The notes: a model not told the origin generated them from the sequence alone. Numbered from the stretch's first letter, positions 45,096 to 54,791 are shown. The stretch: DNA of 64,000 bases from Rubrivivax sp. (GCA_020852865.1 JADYZZ010000053.1:22359-86358), one strand, 5' to 3'. Numbers and translations: made by a program.

Positions 45096-48000
45096 ATGAA
45101 GTTCACCGATCTGTTCATCCGCCGGCCGGTGCTGGCCAGCACGATCAGCCTGCTGATCCTCGTGCTGGGCCTGCGCTCGCTGTTCAGCCTGCCCGTGAAC
45201 CAGTTCCCGCAGACGCAGAACTCGGTCGTCAGCGTGACGACGGCGTATTTCGGCGCCGACGCGCAGACGGTGGCCGGCTTCATCACGCAGCCGCTCGAGT
45301 CGGCGATCGCGCAGGCGCAGGGCATCGACTACCTGTCGTCGACGAGCAGCGCGGGCGTCTCGACGATCACCGCGACGCTGCGCCTGAACTACGACGCCAA
45401 CCGCGCGCTCACCGAGATCAACACGCAGGTGGCCTCGGTGCGCAACCAGCTGCCGCCGCAGGCCCAGCAGCCGGTGCTCACGGTGCAGACCGGCGCCACG
45501 ATCGACGCGATGTACATGGGCTTTTACAGCCAGACGCTGCCCACCAACAACATCACCGACTACCTGGTGCGCGTCGTCAAGCCCCGGCTCGACGCCGTGC
45601 CGGGCGTGCAGACGGCCGAGATCCTGGGGGCGCGCCAGTTCGCGCTGCGCGCCTGGCTCGACGTCGGGCGCATGGCCGCCTTCGGCGTCACCGCAGCCGA
45701 CGTGAGCGCGGCGCTGGCGGCCAACAACACGCTGGCCGCGGTGGGTGCGACCAAGGGTCAGATGGTGACGGTGCCGCTCACCGCCGCCACCGACCTGCAC
45801 ACGGTCGACGAGTTCAAGCAGCTCGTCGTCAAGCGCAGCGGCGACAGCCTGGTGCGCCTGGCCGACGTGGCCAGCGTGACGCTCGGCTCGGAGAACTACG
45901 ATTTCAACGTCGCCTTCGACGGCAAGCGCTCGGTGTTCATCGGCATCAAGGTCGCGCCCGAGGCCAACATCCTCGAGGTCGCCAAGCGCGTGCGCGCCGC
46001 CTTCCCCGAGATCACGCAGCAGCTGCCTGCCGGCGTGAGCGGCGCGATCGTCTACGACGCCACCGAGTTCATCGACAGCTCGATCGTCGAGGTCGTCAAG
46101 ACGCTGGCCGAAGCGCTGGCCATCGTCACCCTCGTGATCTACCTGTTCCTGGGCAGCCTGCGCGCGGTCGCCGTGCCGCTGATCGCCATGCCGCTGTCGC
46201 TCGTCGGCGCCTTCTTCGTGATGCTGGCGCTGGGCTACTCGATCAACCTGCTGACGCTGCTTGCGCTCGTGCTGGCGATCGGGCTGGTGGTCGACGACGC
46301 CATCATCGTCGTCGAGAACGTCGACCGCCACATGAAGGAGGGCATGACGCCGATGGCCGCTGCGCTGCAGGGCGCACGCGAGCTCGGCGGCCCGATCGTC
46401 GCGATGACGCTGGTGCTGATCGCGGTCTACGTGCCGATCGGCTTCCAGGGCGGGCTGACAGGCGCGCTGTTCACCGAGTTCGCGTTCACGCTGGCCGGCG
46501 CCGTCACCGTCTCGGGCGTGGTCGCGCTCACGCTCTCGCCGATGATGGCCTCGCGCATCTTCCGGCGCGAGCAGGACGAGGGGCGCTTCGTCGAGGCCAT
46601 CGACCACGCCTTCGAGCGCGTGCGCCGCAGCTATCTGCGGCTGCTGCACGCGCTGCTCGACAGCTGGCCGGTGGTGGTCGTGATGGGTGCGCTGCTGCTG
46701 GCCGCGGCGGTGGCGATGTTCGAGTTCTCGAAGTCCGAGCTCGCGCCCGAGGAGGACCAGGGCATCGTCGCCGGGCTGATCGTCGGGCCGCCCACCGCCA
46801 CCGCCGAGCAGATGCTCGTCTACGGCGACCAGATGCATCGCGTCGCGGCGGCCACGCCCGAGTACGAGCAGATGTTCCAGATCACGGGTTTCCCGACCGT
46901 CAACCAGGGCATGGGCGGCGTCGTCTTCAAGCCCTGGAGCGAGCGCAGCCGCAGCGCGCATGCGCTGCAGCAGGACTTGCAGGCGCGCTGGAACGGCATC
47001 GCCGGCGTGCGCATCGCGGCCTTCCAGTTTCCGCCGCTGCCGGGGGCGTCGGGGCTGCCGGTGCAGTTCGTGATCTCGAGCACCGAGTCGTTCCGCAACC
47101 TCGACGAAGTGGCGCAGAAGGTGCTCGACAAGGCCAACGCGGCGCACCTGTTCTATTTCGCCGACACCGATCTGAAGATCGACAAGCCGCAGGCGACGGT
47201 CGTGCTCGACCGCGACCAGATCGCCGCGCTCGGCCTGACGCAGGCCGACGTCGCCGGCGCGCTCGGCGCGGCGCTCGGCGGCGGCTACGTCAACTACTTC
47301 TCGATCGCCGGGCGCTCGTACAAGGTGATCCCGCAGGTGCAGCAGGTCGACCGGCTCAACCCGTCCGACGTGCTCGACCTGTACCTGCGCACGCCGGCCG
47401 GGGCGGTGATCCCGGCGAGCACCGTCGCCGGCCTGCGCCACGAGGTGGTGCCCGAGTCGATCAACCGATTCCAACAGCTCAACTCGGTCACCTTGTCGGG
47501 CGTCTCGGGGCAGGCACAGGGGCAGGTGCTCGAATTCCTGCGCCAGGCGCTGGCCGAGGCGGCGCCGAGCGGCTACCAGGTCGACTACGCCGGCCAGTCG
47601 CGCCAGTACATGCAGGAGTCGGGCGGCTTCAGGCTGACCTTCGCGTTCGCCGTGATCATCATCTTCCTCGCGCTGGCGGCGCTGTTCGAGAGCTTCCGCG
47701 ACCCGGTGGTGATCCTGGTGTCGGTGCCGCTGGCGATGTTCGGCGCGCTGATCTTCATCTTCCTCGACTTCGCCAGCGTCAACATCTACACCGAGGTCGG
47801 GCTGGTGACGCTGATGGGTCTGATCAGCAAGCACGGCATCCTGATCGTCGAGTTCGCCAACGAACTGCAGACCAAGGGCCGCAGCAAGCGCGAGGCGATC
47901 GAGGAGGCGGCGGCGATCCGGCTGCGGCCGATCCTGATGACGACCGCGGCGATGGTCTTCGGCGTCGTGCCGCTCGTCGTCGCCTCGGGCGCGGGCGCCG

Positions 48001-48167
48001 CCGGGCGTCAGGCGATGGGCATCGTCATCTGCAGCGGCATGGCCATCGGCACGCTGTTCACGCTGTTCGTCGTGCCGGCGATGTACCTGTTCATCGGCAC
48101 CGACCACGCGCGGCGGCGTGCGGCGGCCGGCGCCGCGGCGCGCGCGCAGAGCCCCGAAGCGCCTTGA
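45096..48167 (+). CDS. RND multidrug efflux pump subunit
   Basis: A 1023-residue HAE1-type RND transporter, normal length. It starts MKFTDLFIRRPVLASTISLLIL, has the proton-relay Asp pair in GLVVDDAIIVVENVDRHM (about 405) and the family GGLTGALFTEFAFTLAGAV (about 455). Two large periplasmic loops lie at about 40-330 and 560-870. Twelve membrane helices are expected. It resembles the MexI/MexF end of the family more than AcrB. It uses proton flow to export lipophilic compounds through the adaptor and channel encoded just upstream. Confidence 0.93.
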   Translation: MKFTDLFIRRPVLASTISLLILVLGLRSLFSLPVNQFPQTQNSVVSVTTAYFGADAQTVAGFITQPLESAIAQAQGIDYLSSTSSAGVSTITATLRLNYDANRALTEINTQVASVRNQLPPQAQQPVLTVQTGATIDAMYMGFYSQTLPTNNITDYLVRVVKPRLDAVPGVQTAEILGARQFALRAWLDVGRMAAFGVTAADVSAALAANNTLAAVGATKGQMVTVPLTAATDLHTVDEFKQLVVKRSGDSLVRLADVASVTLGSENYDFNVAFDGKRSVFIGIKVAPEANILEVAKRVRAAFPEITQQLPAGVSGAIVYDATEFIDSSIVEVVKTLAEALAIVTLVIYLFLGSLRAVAVPLIAMPLSLVGAFFVMLALGYSINLLTLLALVLAIGLVVDDAIIVVENVDRHMKEGMTPMAAALQGARELGGPIVAMTLVLIAVYVPIGFQGGLTGALFTEFAFTLAGAVTVSGVVALTLSPMMASRIFRREQDEGRFVEAIDHAFERVRRSYLRLLHALLDSWPVVVVMGALLLAAAVAMFEFSKSELAPEEDQGIVAGLIVGPPTATAEQMLVYGDQMHRVAAATPEYEQMFQITGFPTVNQGMGGVVFKPWSERSRSAHALQQDLQARWNGIAGVRIAAFQFPPLPGASGLPVQFVISSTESFRNLDEVAQKVLDKANAAHLFYFADTDLKIDKPQATVVLDRDQIAALGLTQADVAGALGAALGGGYVNYFSIAGRSYKVIPQVQQVDRLNPSDVLDLYLRTPAGAVIPASTVAGLRHEVVPESINRFQQLNSVTLSGVSGQAQGQVLEFLRQALAEAAPSGYQVDYAGQSRQYMQESGGFRLTFAFAVIIIFLALAALFESFRDPVVILVSVPLAMFGALIFIFLDFASVNIYTEVGLVTLMGLISKHGILIVEFANELQTKGRSKREAIEEAAAIRLRPILMTTAAMVFGVVPLVVASGAGAAGRQAMGIVICSGMAIGTLFTLFVVPAMYLFIGTDHARRRAAAGAAARAQSPEAP

Positions 48168-48192
48168 GGCGGCGCCCGCCGGGGTGGACAGC

Positions 48193-49254
48193 TCAGACCG
48201 CCTGCGCCCGCCTTGCGTCGCGCAGCGCCAGCGCCGCCTCGCGCACCAGCGCCGGCCCGCGGTAGACCAGGCCGGTGTAGAACTGCACCAGCGTCGCGCC
48301 GGCGTCGAGCTTGGCGCGCGCGTCGGCGCCGCTCGCCACGCCGCCCGCGCCGATGATCGGATAGGCCGTGCCGAGCGCGGCGCGCAGGCGGCGGATGACG
48401 CGATTGCTCGGCTCGGCCAGCGGGCGCCCCGACAAGCCGCCGCTCTCGCCGGCATGGGCCAGACCGGCGACGCCATCGCGTGCCACGGTGGTGTTGGTGG
48501 CGATCACGCCCTCGATGCCGTGGCGCCGCAGCGTCGCGGCGATGAGGTCGATCTGCGCGTCGTCGAGGTCGGGCGCGATCTTCACGAACACGGGCACGAC
48601 GCGGCCATGCCGCTGCGCCAGTTCGGCGCGCCGCGCGCCGAGCGCGGCGAGCAGCGCGTCGAGCGCGGCGTCGCCTTGCAGCGCGCGCAGGTTCGTCGTG
48701 TTCGGGCTCGAGATGTTCAGCGCCACGTAGTCGGCATGCGGGTACACGCCTTCGAGTCCGATCAGGTAGTCGTCGGCCGCCTGTTCGATCGGGGTGGCGG
48801 CGTTCTTGCCGATGTTCAGGCCCAGGATGCCGCCGCCGGCGCGAAAGCTGTGTGCGCGCGCGACGTGGGCCAGGCAGGCGGCCAGCCCCTCGTTGTTGAA
48901 GCCCATGCGGTTGACGAGCGCCTGCGCCGGCGGCAGCCGGAACAGGCGCGGCTTGGGGTTGCCGGGCTGGGGCCGCGGCGTCACCGTGCCGACTTCGATG
49001 AAGCCGAAGCCCATCGCGCCCAGGCCGTCGATGCAGCGGCCGTTCTTGTCCATCCCGGCGGCCAGCCCGATGCGGTTGGCAAAGTGCAGCCCGGCGACGC
49101 CGATCGGATCGTCGACGCGCGGCTGCGCCCAGAGGCATTGCGCGGGCGTGTTCTGCAGCCGCGCCAGCGCGCCCAGGGTCAGTTCGTGCGCGTGCTCGGC
49201 GTCCAGGCCGAAGAGGAAGGGGCGCGCGAGCGCATACGGTGGAGCGAGGGCCAT
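48193..49254 (-). CDS. pyrD: Dihydroorotate dehydrogenase (class 2, membrane-associated)
   Basis: A 353-residue class 2 enzyme of pyrimidine synthesis that passes electrons to quinone. The N-terminal helix for membrane contact ([23 protein letters not shown]) is present, as are [50 protein letters not shown] (catalytic region) and [19 protein letters not shown]. Convergent with the RND operon and divergent from rpiA. Confidence 0.95.
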   Translation of the reverse strand: MALAPPYALARPFLFGLDAEHAHELTLGALARLQNTPAQCLWAQPRVDDPIGVAGLHFANRIGLAAGMDKNGRCIDGLGAMGFGFIEVGTVTPRPQPGNPKPRLFRLPPAQALVNRMGFNNEGLAACLAHVARAHSFRAGGGILGLNIGKNAATPIEQAADDYLIGLEGVYPHADYVALNISSPNTTNLRALQGDAALDALLAALGARRAELAQRHGRVVPVFVKIAPDLDDAQIDLIAATLRRHGIEGVIATNTTVARDGVAGLAHAGESGGLSGRPLAEPSNRVIRRLRAALGTAYPIIGAGGVASGADARAKLDAGATLVQFYTGLVYRGPALVREAALALRDARRAQAV

Positions 49255-49292
49255 GCCGGGATTGTCTCAGCGCGGCGTCGATAATCCGCCGC

Positions 49293-49946
49293 ATGACGCA
49301 GGACGAACTGAAGGCGATGGTCGGGCGTGCGGCGCTCGCCTACGTGCAGCCGGGGGCGCTGGTCGGCGTCGGCTCGGGCTCGACCGTCGCCTTCTTCATC
49401 GACGCGCTGGCGGCGGTGCCGGTGGCCGGCGCCGTGTCCAGCTCGGAGGCCAGCAGCGCGCGGCTGCGCGCGCTCGGCATCCGCGTGCTCGATGCGGGCG
49501 AGGTCGAGCGGCTGCCGGTCTACATCGACGGCGCCGACGAGATCGACGCGCAGGGCTGCATGATCAAGGGCGGCGGCGCCGCGCTCACGCGCGAGAAGAT
49601 CGTCGCCGATCTGGCCGAGCGCTTCGTCTGCATCGCCGACGCCAGCAAGCGCGTGGCGGTGCTCGGGCGCTTTCCGCTGCCGGTGGAGGTGATCGCGATG
49701 GCCGCGCCGCAGCTCGTGCGGCGCTTCGCCGCGCTCGGCGGCCTCGCCGCGCTGCGCCCCGGCGTGCTCACCGACAACGGCCACCCGATCCTCGACGTGC
49801 GCGGACTCGAGATCACCGACCCGCTCGCGCTCGAGACCGAGATCAACCAGTGGCCGGGCGTGGTGACGGTGGGCATCTTCGCGCGCCGGCGCGCGCAGAC
49901 CTGCCTGCTGGGCACCGCCGCCGGCGTCGAGACGCTGGTGTTCTAA
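49293..49946 (+). CDS. rpiA: Ribose-5-phosphate isomerase A
   Basis: A 217-residue enzyme of the pentose phosphate pathway. Recognisable segments are [41 protein letters not shown] (catalytic Asp and Lys region), [15 protein letters not shown] and [13 protein letters not shown] at 49293 matches the family start and lies 38 bp from the divergent pyrD start. Confidence 0.95.
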   Translation: MTQDELKAMVGRAALAYVQPGALVGVGSGSTVAFFIDALAAVPVAGAVSSSEASSARLRALGIRVLDAGEVERLPVYIDGADEIDAQGCMIKGGGAALTREKIVADLAERFVCIADASKRVAVLGRFPLPVEVIAMAAPQLVRRFAALGGLAALRPGVLTDNGHPILDVRGLEITDPLALETEINQWPGVVTVGIFARRRAQTCLLGTAAGVETLVF

Positions 49947-49981
49947 TCGGCACCGAACCCGCCCAGAACCGAGGACTGCAC

Positions 49982-50197
49982 GTGGCCAAGCCCAACTACG
50001 CCTTCGAGAAGCGCCAGCGCGAACTGGCCAAGAAGCACAAGAAGGAGGAGAAGGCCGCGCGCAAGGCGCAGCACAAGACCCACGGCGAAGGCGAGGCAGG
50101 CGCCGAGGCGCAGGCCGACACACCCGACGCGACGGACGCGACCGATGCGGCAGCCGGTCCCGATGCTGCACGGCCCGACCCGGCCGCGCCGCGCTGA
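49982..50197 (+). CDS. Small Lys-rich conserved protein
   Basis: A 71-residue protein whose N-terminal half KPNYAFEKRQRELAKKHKKEEKAARK is strongly basic and likely helical, followed by an Ala/Asp-rich acidic tail. Proteins with this start are common in Burkholderiales beside housekeeping genes, but no function is known to me. The GTG start follows the rpiA stop by 35 bp. Its stop is directly next to the convergent mnmC stop, with no spacer. Confidence 0.72.
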   Translation: MAKPNYAFEKRQRELAKKHKKEEKAARKAQHKTHGEGEAGAEAQADTPDATDATDAAAGPDAARPDPAAPR

Positions 50198-52162
50198 TCA
50201 GCCGCCGGACCCGGTCTCGCCCGGCGCGATCGCAGCGCCTGCAGCGCCCGGTGCGCCCGACGCAGCCGCAGCGCCGGCTGCGCGCGCGAGCCAGCGGCCG
50301 GGGTCGACGGCCGCGGCGAGGTCGCGCTCGAGGGGCCAGGGCGCACCGTCGGCCATCGCGGCAACCAGTTGCCCGAGCAGCGGCGCCAGCGTCAGCCCGC
50401 GCGCCCCGAGCGCGGCCGCGACGAACAGCCCCGGCACGCGCGCCAGCTGGTGCAGGGCGCCCGCCCTTGCGGTCGGCTCGACCAGCGCACCGGCGATCGG
50501 CATGCGGTCGGGCGTCTGCAGGCGCCAGCCGACATGGCCTTGCCAGGCGTCGGCCGCCAGCGGCAGGTCGAGCCCCGTGAGCCGGCGCGCGCGCCCGGCG
50601 TTGAAGCGATGGTCCTCGGCGCGCACGCGCGCGTCGTCGTCGTCGGGCTGGCGTGTCGCGCCGCACAGCAGCGTGCCGTCGGCCAGCGGCAGCGCGTAGC
50701 CGTCGCCGGCCAGCGGCAGCGCCAGCGGGGTGCGCTGCGCCAGCACGCTCACCTGGCCGCGCGTGCGGCGCGTCGGCCAAGCGGCCTGCCCCAGCGTCGC
50801 GAGCAGCGGCAGGCTGCCCTCGGCCGCGCACAGCACGACCAGCGGCGCCTCGCCGACGACACGGCCGGAGCGCTCGACGAGGCGCCAGCGCGTGCCGTGG
50901 CGCTCGAGCCGCGCGACGTCGATGCCGCGGTGCACGCGCACCGGCCGCAACGCCGAGCGCACGACGCCGTCCGGCGCCACCCAGCCGCCGCCCGGATAGA
51001 ACCAGGCCGGCGCCGCGAGCGGCACGCCGGCGCGGGCCGCCGCCTCGGCGGGCGCGAGCGGCTGCACGTACTGCGGCGGCAGGCCGCAGCGCGCCGCCAG
51101 CGCCTGCAACGACTCGATGTCGCCGGCATGCCGTTCCAGGCGCAGCAGGCCGCCTGCCTGGCCCGCCGCTGCGCCCTGGGCGATCGCCTCGCCGTGCACG
51201 CGCGCGGCGTGCAGCGCGGCCGTGCGCAGCAGCCGCGCGTGCGGGCCGTCGTCGGCGTGCAGGCTGCCGTGGAAGATGCCGCCGACGGCGTCGCTGCCGG
51301 CCTCGGCCGCACGACGCTCGTACAGCGTGACGTCCCAACCCGCGGCGTGCAGCGCCGCGGCGGTGCAGGCGCCGGCGATGCCGCCGCCGACCACCAGCGC
51401 GCAGCGTTCTTCGCCGGACACGCGCAGATCGGGCGGCGTGCGCAGCCCCGGCCGCGCCAGGTGGCGCGCGACGCTGATCTCGCACTTGCCGCCGATGCCC
51501 TCGGCGCGCTCGACCGCGAAGCCGGCGCGCGCAAGGCCGTCGCGCACGCTGCGCGCCACGCTCCAGGTGGCCGCGCGCGCACCCGGAGCCGCGCGCCGGC
51601 GCAGCGCCTCGAACAGCGCCGGGCTCCACATGGCCGGATTGCGCTGCGGCGCGAAGCCGTCGAGGTAGAAGGCGTCGGCGTGCAGCTGCAGCGCCGGCAG
51701 CACGCGCGCCACGTCGCCGAAGGCGAGCAGCAGCCGCAGGCTTGCGTGCGCGAACGTGAGCAGATGCAGGTTGGGGGTGAGCGGCGGCCACTGCGCCTGC
51801 AACTCGGCAGCGGCCGCGGCCAGCTCCGGCGGCACGAGGGCGGCGTGCGCACGCTGCAGGTCGGCCAGCACGGGCGGGTGCTTGTCGATCGCCACGTAGT
51901 GCAGCCGCGCGCAGCGCCGGGGGTCGTCGCGCCACGCGGCCCAGGTGGCGAGGAAATTCAGACCGAGCCCGAAGCCGGTCTCGACGATCGTGAAGCGCTC
52001 GCGCCCGTGCCATCTCTCGGGCAGGCCGTTGCCGCGCAGGAACACGTGCGCGGCCTGGGCGAAGGCGCCGATGCGCGGGTGGTAGAGGTCGCCGAAATCG
52101 GGCGCGCGCGGCGCACCGCCGTCCCAGTCGATGCGCGCCGGAGCGATCGGTTCGGTCTTCAC
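50198..52162 (-). CDS. mnmC: Bifunctional tRNA modification enzyme MnmC (mnm5s2U)
   Basis: A 654-residue fusion, near the usual 660. The N-terminal SAM-dependent methyltransferase domain (about 1-240) shows VETGFGLGLNFLATW and YLDGFAPQRNPAMWSP. The C-terminal FAD oxidase domain starts at VVGGGIAGACTAAALHAAGWDVTLYER (about 265) and includes GQVSVLAQRT and WQGHVGWRLQTPDRMPIAG. It completes 5-methylaminomethyl-2-thiouridine at the wobble base. The GTG start overlaps the HDOD-gene stop by 4 nt (GTGA). The C-terminus is Ala/Gly-rich low complexity. Confidence 0.9.
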   Translation of the reverse strand: MKTEPIAPARIDWDGGAPRAPDFGDLYHPRIGAFAQAAHVFLRGNGLPERWHGRERFTIVETGFGLGLNFLATWAAWRDDPRRCARLHYVAIDKHPPVLADLQRAHAALVPPELAAAAAELQAQWPPLTPNLHLLTFAHASLRLLLAFGDVARVLPALQLHADAFYLDGFAPQRNPAMWSPALFEALRRRAAPGARAATWSVARSVRDGLARAGFAVERAEGIGGKCEISVARHLARPGLRTPPDLRVSGEERCALVVGGGIAGACTAAALHAAGWDVTLYERRAAEAGSDAVGGIFHGSLHADDGPHARLLRTAALHAARVHGEAIAQGAAAGQAGGLLRLERHAGDIESLQALAARCGLPPQYVQPLAPAEAAARAGVPLAAPAWFYPGGGWVAPDGVVRSALRPVRVHRGIDVARLERHGTRWRLVERSGRVVGEAPLVVLCAAEGSLPLLATLGQAAWPTRRTRGQVSVLAQRTPLALPLAGDGYALPLADGTLLCGATRQPDDDDARVRAEDHRFNAGRARRLTGLDLPLAADAWQGHVGWRLQTPDRMPIAGALVEPTARAGALHQLARVPGLFVAAALGARGLTLAPLLGQLVAAMADGAPWPLERDLAAAVDPGRWLARAAGAAAASGAPGAAGAAIAPGETGSGG

Positions 52163-53193
52163 GCCTCGGGCACTGCCCCGGCGGCCGGCGCTGCAGGCGG
52201 GGTGGCCTCGGTGGCCCCGGTGGCGCCGGTGGCCCCGGCGGTTCCGGTGGCGTGAGCGGCGCGCCTCGCGAGCCACTCGAGCAGCGCGTCGCGCACCGGC
52301 ACGAGGCCGCGGTAGGCGAGCACCTGCGGGCTCATCGAGGTGACCGCGGCGTGCAGCCGCGCGGCACGCTCGGGTGTCGACACGATGTCGGCCAGCGGGC
52401 TCACGCCGACGCGGATCGTGAACAAGGCCTGGCGCAGCGCAGGCAGCGCGATGAAGGTCTGGCGCTCGTGGCGCAGCCAGGCGCGCTCGACCGGCGTCGC
52501 GCACCAGCGCTCGCGCTCGGTGCGTTCGGGGTGCGCGTGCAGCCGGGGCTGGTCGGTGACGTTCCAGACGAAGCGCTCGCAGCGTCCGGCGCCGGCAACG
52601 AGTCCGACCAGCGCCTGGCCGGCGCGCTGCAGCAGCGCGGTCTCTGGCACGGCGGCGTGGATCTGTGCGAAGTGCAGGCCGAGCACGCGCTCGGGCGCCC
52701 AATGGCTGGGCAGCGCGACCGCGAGCCAGGGCACGCTGCCCGCGCCGGCTCCGGGGGCGGCGTCGACGAGCGCGAAGTCCTCCGCGAAGGCCAGGCTCAG
52801 CAGCGCGGTGCGGCGCCAGGCGGGCGGCAGGCCGTGCAGGCAGCGCGCGACCTCGTCGCCGAGGCCGAAGCGGCCGGGCGCGGTCTGGTGCACCTCGCCC
52901 GCCTCGACCGCCGTGCCCAGCAGCGGCGCCTCGACGCGCCCGGCCGCGTGGCGCCAGGCCTGTGGCTGCTCGGCCGCGGCGTGGGCGCTCAGAGCGTCGA
53001 GCGCCGGCTCGGCGTCGAAGTCGGGCCGCCGCAGCAGCGCCTGCGGCCAGTACGCCGACAGCACCGCCAGCTTCTCGCGCTGGTGGCGCGAGCCGGGCGC
53101 CAGCGGCGTCAGATGCGGCGCTGCAGGCGCGAGCCGGCGCAGTCCGGGTTGCATGCGAAACGGCGCCTGGACCGCGGCTTCGAAGTCGAACAT
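52159..53193 (-). CDS. Haem-dependent oxidative N-demethylase-like protein (DUF3445)
   Basis: A 344-residue protein of the DUF3445/HDOD type. Family-like segments are HWAPERVLGLHFAQIHAAVPE, RFVWNVTDQPRLHAHP, then WLRHERQTFIALPALRQALFTIRVGVSPL. Known members remove methyl groups from dimethylamine with a haem cofactor. The assignment is from pattern only. The C-terminal 35 residues are Ala/Gly/Thr repeats (GATGATGATEAT) from a repetitive GGY-GCC stretch. It is translationally coupled to mnmC, a pairing without an obvious metabolic reason. Confidence 0.68.
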   Translation of the reverse strand: MFDFEAAVQAPFRMQPGLRRLAPAAPHLTPLAPGSRHQREKLAVLSAYWPQALLRRPDFDAEPALDALSAHAAAEQPQAWRHAAGRVEAPLLGTAVEAGEVHQTAPGRFGLGDEVARCLHGLPPAWRRTALLSLAFAEDFALVDAAPGAGAGSVPWLAVALPSHWAPERVLGLHFAQIHAAVPETALLQRAGQALVGLVAGAGRCERFVWNVTDQPRLHAHPERTERERWCATPVERAWLRHERQTFIALPALRQALFTIRVGVSPLADIVSTPERAARLHAAVTSMSPQVLAYRGLVPVRDALLEWLARRAAHATGTAGATGATGATEATPPAAPAAGAVPEA

Positions 53194-53279
53194 CGTGCGG
53201 CTGCCTGGTGGAAACGGCTGCGCCGGCGGCGGCTGCCCTCGGAACCTGGGAAGGGACGAATCAGGCGCGATTCACACCT

Positions 53280-53684
53280 TCACACGCTCTCGCCCGGTTC
53301 GTGGCAGACCGCCTCGACGTTGTTGCCTTCGGGGTCGATGACGAAGGCGCCGTAGTAATGCGGGTGGTAGTACGCGCGCAGCCCGGGCGCGCCGTTGTCG
53401 CGGCCGCCGGCGGCCAGCGCGGCGCGATGGAAGGCGTCGACGGCGCCGCGGTCGCGCGCGCGCCAGGCCAGGTGGCAGCCGGTGGTCACCGGGTGGCCGC
53501 CGTGGGGCGATGGTCCGTCGACGAACCAGGTGTCGGTGTTGCCGTCGCGGCCGAAGCCGACGATGTGCACGCCTTCGTGCACCGTGTCGAAGGTCGTCGC
53601 GTAGCCCAGCGGCGCCAGCGCAGCGGCGTAGAAGGCGCGTGTGCGCGCGATGTCGGCGACGCGGAAGGTCATGTGGTCGATCAC
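53280..53684 (-). CDS. VOC/glyoxalase-family protein
   Basis: A 134-residue vicinal-oxygen-chelate domain: DHMTFRVADIARTRAFYAAAL at the start, GCHLAWRARDR in the middle and YYGAFVIDPEGNNVEAVCH at the end, the last Glu being a metal ligand. Family members include glyoxalases, dioxygenases and resistance proteins; the role cannot be told. GTG 53684 with GAGGAG upstream is preferred over the longer track frame, and the first His (IDHM) is the usual metal ligand. Confidence 0.82.
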   Translation of the reverse strand: MIDHMTFRVADIARTRAFYAAALAPLGYATTFDTVHEGVHIVGFGRDGNTDTWFVDGPSPHGGHPVTTGCHLAWRARDRGAVDAFHRAALAAGGRDNGAPGLRAYYHPHYYGAFVIDPEGNNVEAVCHEPGESV

Positions 53685-53734
53685 GGCGGGCTCCTCGAAG
53701 CGGACGCCCAGCATAAGGCCGACCCCAATGCGAA

Positions 53735-53757
53735 GGGCACCCGCAGGTGCCCTTTTT
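53735..53757 (+). terminator. Rho-independent terminator, plus orientation
   Basis: A 7-bp perfect stem GGGCACC/GGTGCCC with loop CGCA is followed by TTTTT on the plus strand. No plus-strand gene precedes it; it lies between the convergently read VOC and efp region, both on minus. On the minus strand the downstream bases are TTCGCATT, a weak U-tract. Confidence 0.75.
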
Positions 53758-53865
53758 CGTGCTGTCGACGCGGTCGGCGCGGACTGCGCTCGAGCCCCTG
53801 CGGCCTTGCGGCTTTGCGCGATCTGCCGCAGCGCGCGGGCCGGGCGCGGCCCGGTCCCGGGGCGC

Positions 53866-54420
53866 TCAGACGCGCTTGCGGTACTCGTGCGTGCGCGTGT
53901 CGATCTCGACCTTGTCGCCGCTCTCGACAAACAGCGGCACCGCGATCTCGAAGCCGGTGGCGGTGAGCTTGGCCGGCTTCATCACCTTGCCCGAGGTGTC
54001 GCCCTTGACGGCCGGCTCGGTGACGATCTCGCGCACGACGGTGGTCGGCAGTTCGACCGCGATCGCCTTGCCGTCGTAGAAGGTCACTTCCACCGCCATG
54101 CCGTCGTCGAGGTACTGGATGGCGTCGCCCATGTTGTCGGCCTCGACCTCGTACTGGTTGTACTCGCCGTCCATGAAGACGTACATCGGGTCGGCGAAGT
54201 ACGAGTAGGTGCACTCCTTCTGGTCGAGGATGATCTGCTCCATCTTGTCGTCGGCCTTGAAGACGACTTCGGCGCCCGCGCCGTTGAGCAGGTTCTTCAT
54301 CTTCATGCGCACCGTCGACGCGCCGCGGCCGCCGCGGCTGTATTCGGTCTTGAGCACGACCATCGGGTCCTTGCCCTGCATGATCACGTTGCCGGCACGG
54401 ATTTCCTGAGCGAGTTTCAT
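53866..54420 (-). CDS. efp: Elongation factor P (Arg32-rhamnosylation type)
   Basis: A 184-residue EF-P with the three expected beta domains. The acceptor loop reads [14 protein letters not shown] with Arg at residue 32, which EarP rhamnosylates in betaproteobacteria; enzymes of the Lys34 type have a Lys here. It rescues ribosomes stalled at polyproline. AGGGAAC precedes the ATG. The cognate earP lies upstream on the same strand, separated by a 275-bp inverted-repeat element. Confidence 0.96.
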   Translation of the reverse strand: MKLAQEIRAGNVIMQGKDPMVVLKTEYSRGGRGASTVRMKMKNLLNGAGAEVVFKADDKMEQIILDQKECTYSYFADPMYVFMDGEYNQYEVEADNMGDAIQYLDDGMAVEVTFYDGKAIAVELPTTVVREIVTEPAVKGDTSGKVMKPAKLTATGFEIAVPLFVESGDKVEIDTRTHEYRKRV

Positions 54421-54491
54421 GGCTGTTCCCTGGAGGAGCCGGCGGTCCCCATGCCGCGGCTTGGGCTCGGCGCGCTGGCGCAAAGCCCCAC

Positions 54492-54520
54492 ATTCTACTT
54501 CGACCGCGGGAAAACGCTAG
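54492..54520 (-). promoter_or_regulatory. efp: Candidate efp promoter at the edge of the inserted element
   Basis: On the minus strand TAGAAT (54497-54492) is a good -10 box about 72 bp before the efp ATG. At 17-bp spacing the -35 position reads CTAGCG (54520-54515), of which the first four bases are the end of the inverted-repeat element. The -35 is weak, so this is only a candidate. Confidence 0.35.
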
Positions 54521-54791
54521 GAGCGTGGGCGGCAGAAACCCAGCCCCGCGTCGGCCCCGGCTGAAGGCCCAGGCAAGGCGCGGCGCGCAGCCCGGGCCGG
54601 ACGCCCGGGCCAGCGGCGCAACGCCGCATGGGCCTTCGGTCGGGGCCGACCCTTCGGGTCGCGGCGATGCGCGGCGCCGGGCGGTGTTGCACGCTCGTTG
54701 CGTGGCACGCACCACGCGCCTCGCGCGCGCCTTGCCCGGCAGCGCGACTCGCCACGGCGTGGGGCCGGATTTCTGCTACCCACGCTCCTAG
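54517..54791. mobile_element. MITE-like 275-bp inverted-repeat element
   Basis: The ends are imperfect inverted repeats. Left CTAGGAGCGTGGG and the reverse complement of the right end match exactly for 13 bp, and 31 of the first 37 positions agree; all six differences are transitions. A second shared block (GGCAAGGCGCG) lies near position 65 of each end. Both ends finish in CTAG. The inside is GC-rich, with further hairpins (CCCGGGC-N5-GCCCGGG), and has no transposase. It separates earP from efp and provides the earP stop codon. Confidence 0.78.

Noticed and set aside
43914-48476. 1520-residue minus-strand ORF opposite the adaptor and RND pump genes
   Set aside because: Pure shadow of the RND operon: His/Asp/Arg-rich composition, no domains, no ribosome site.
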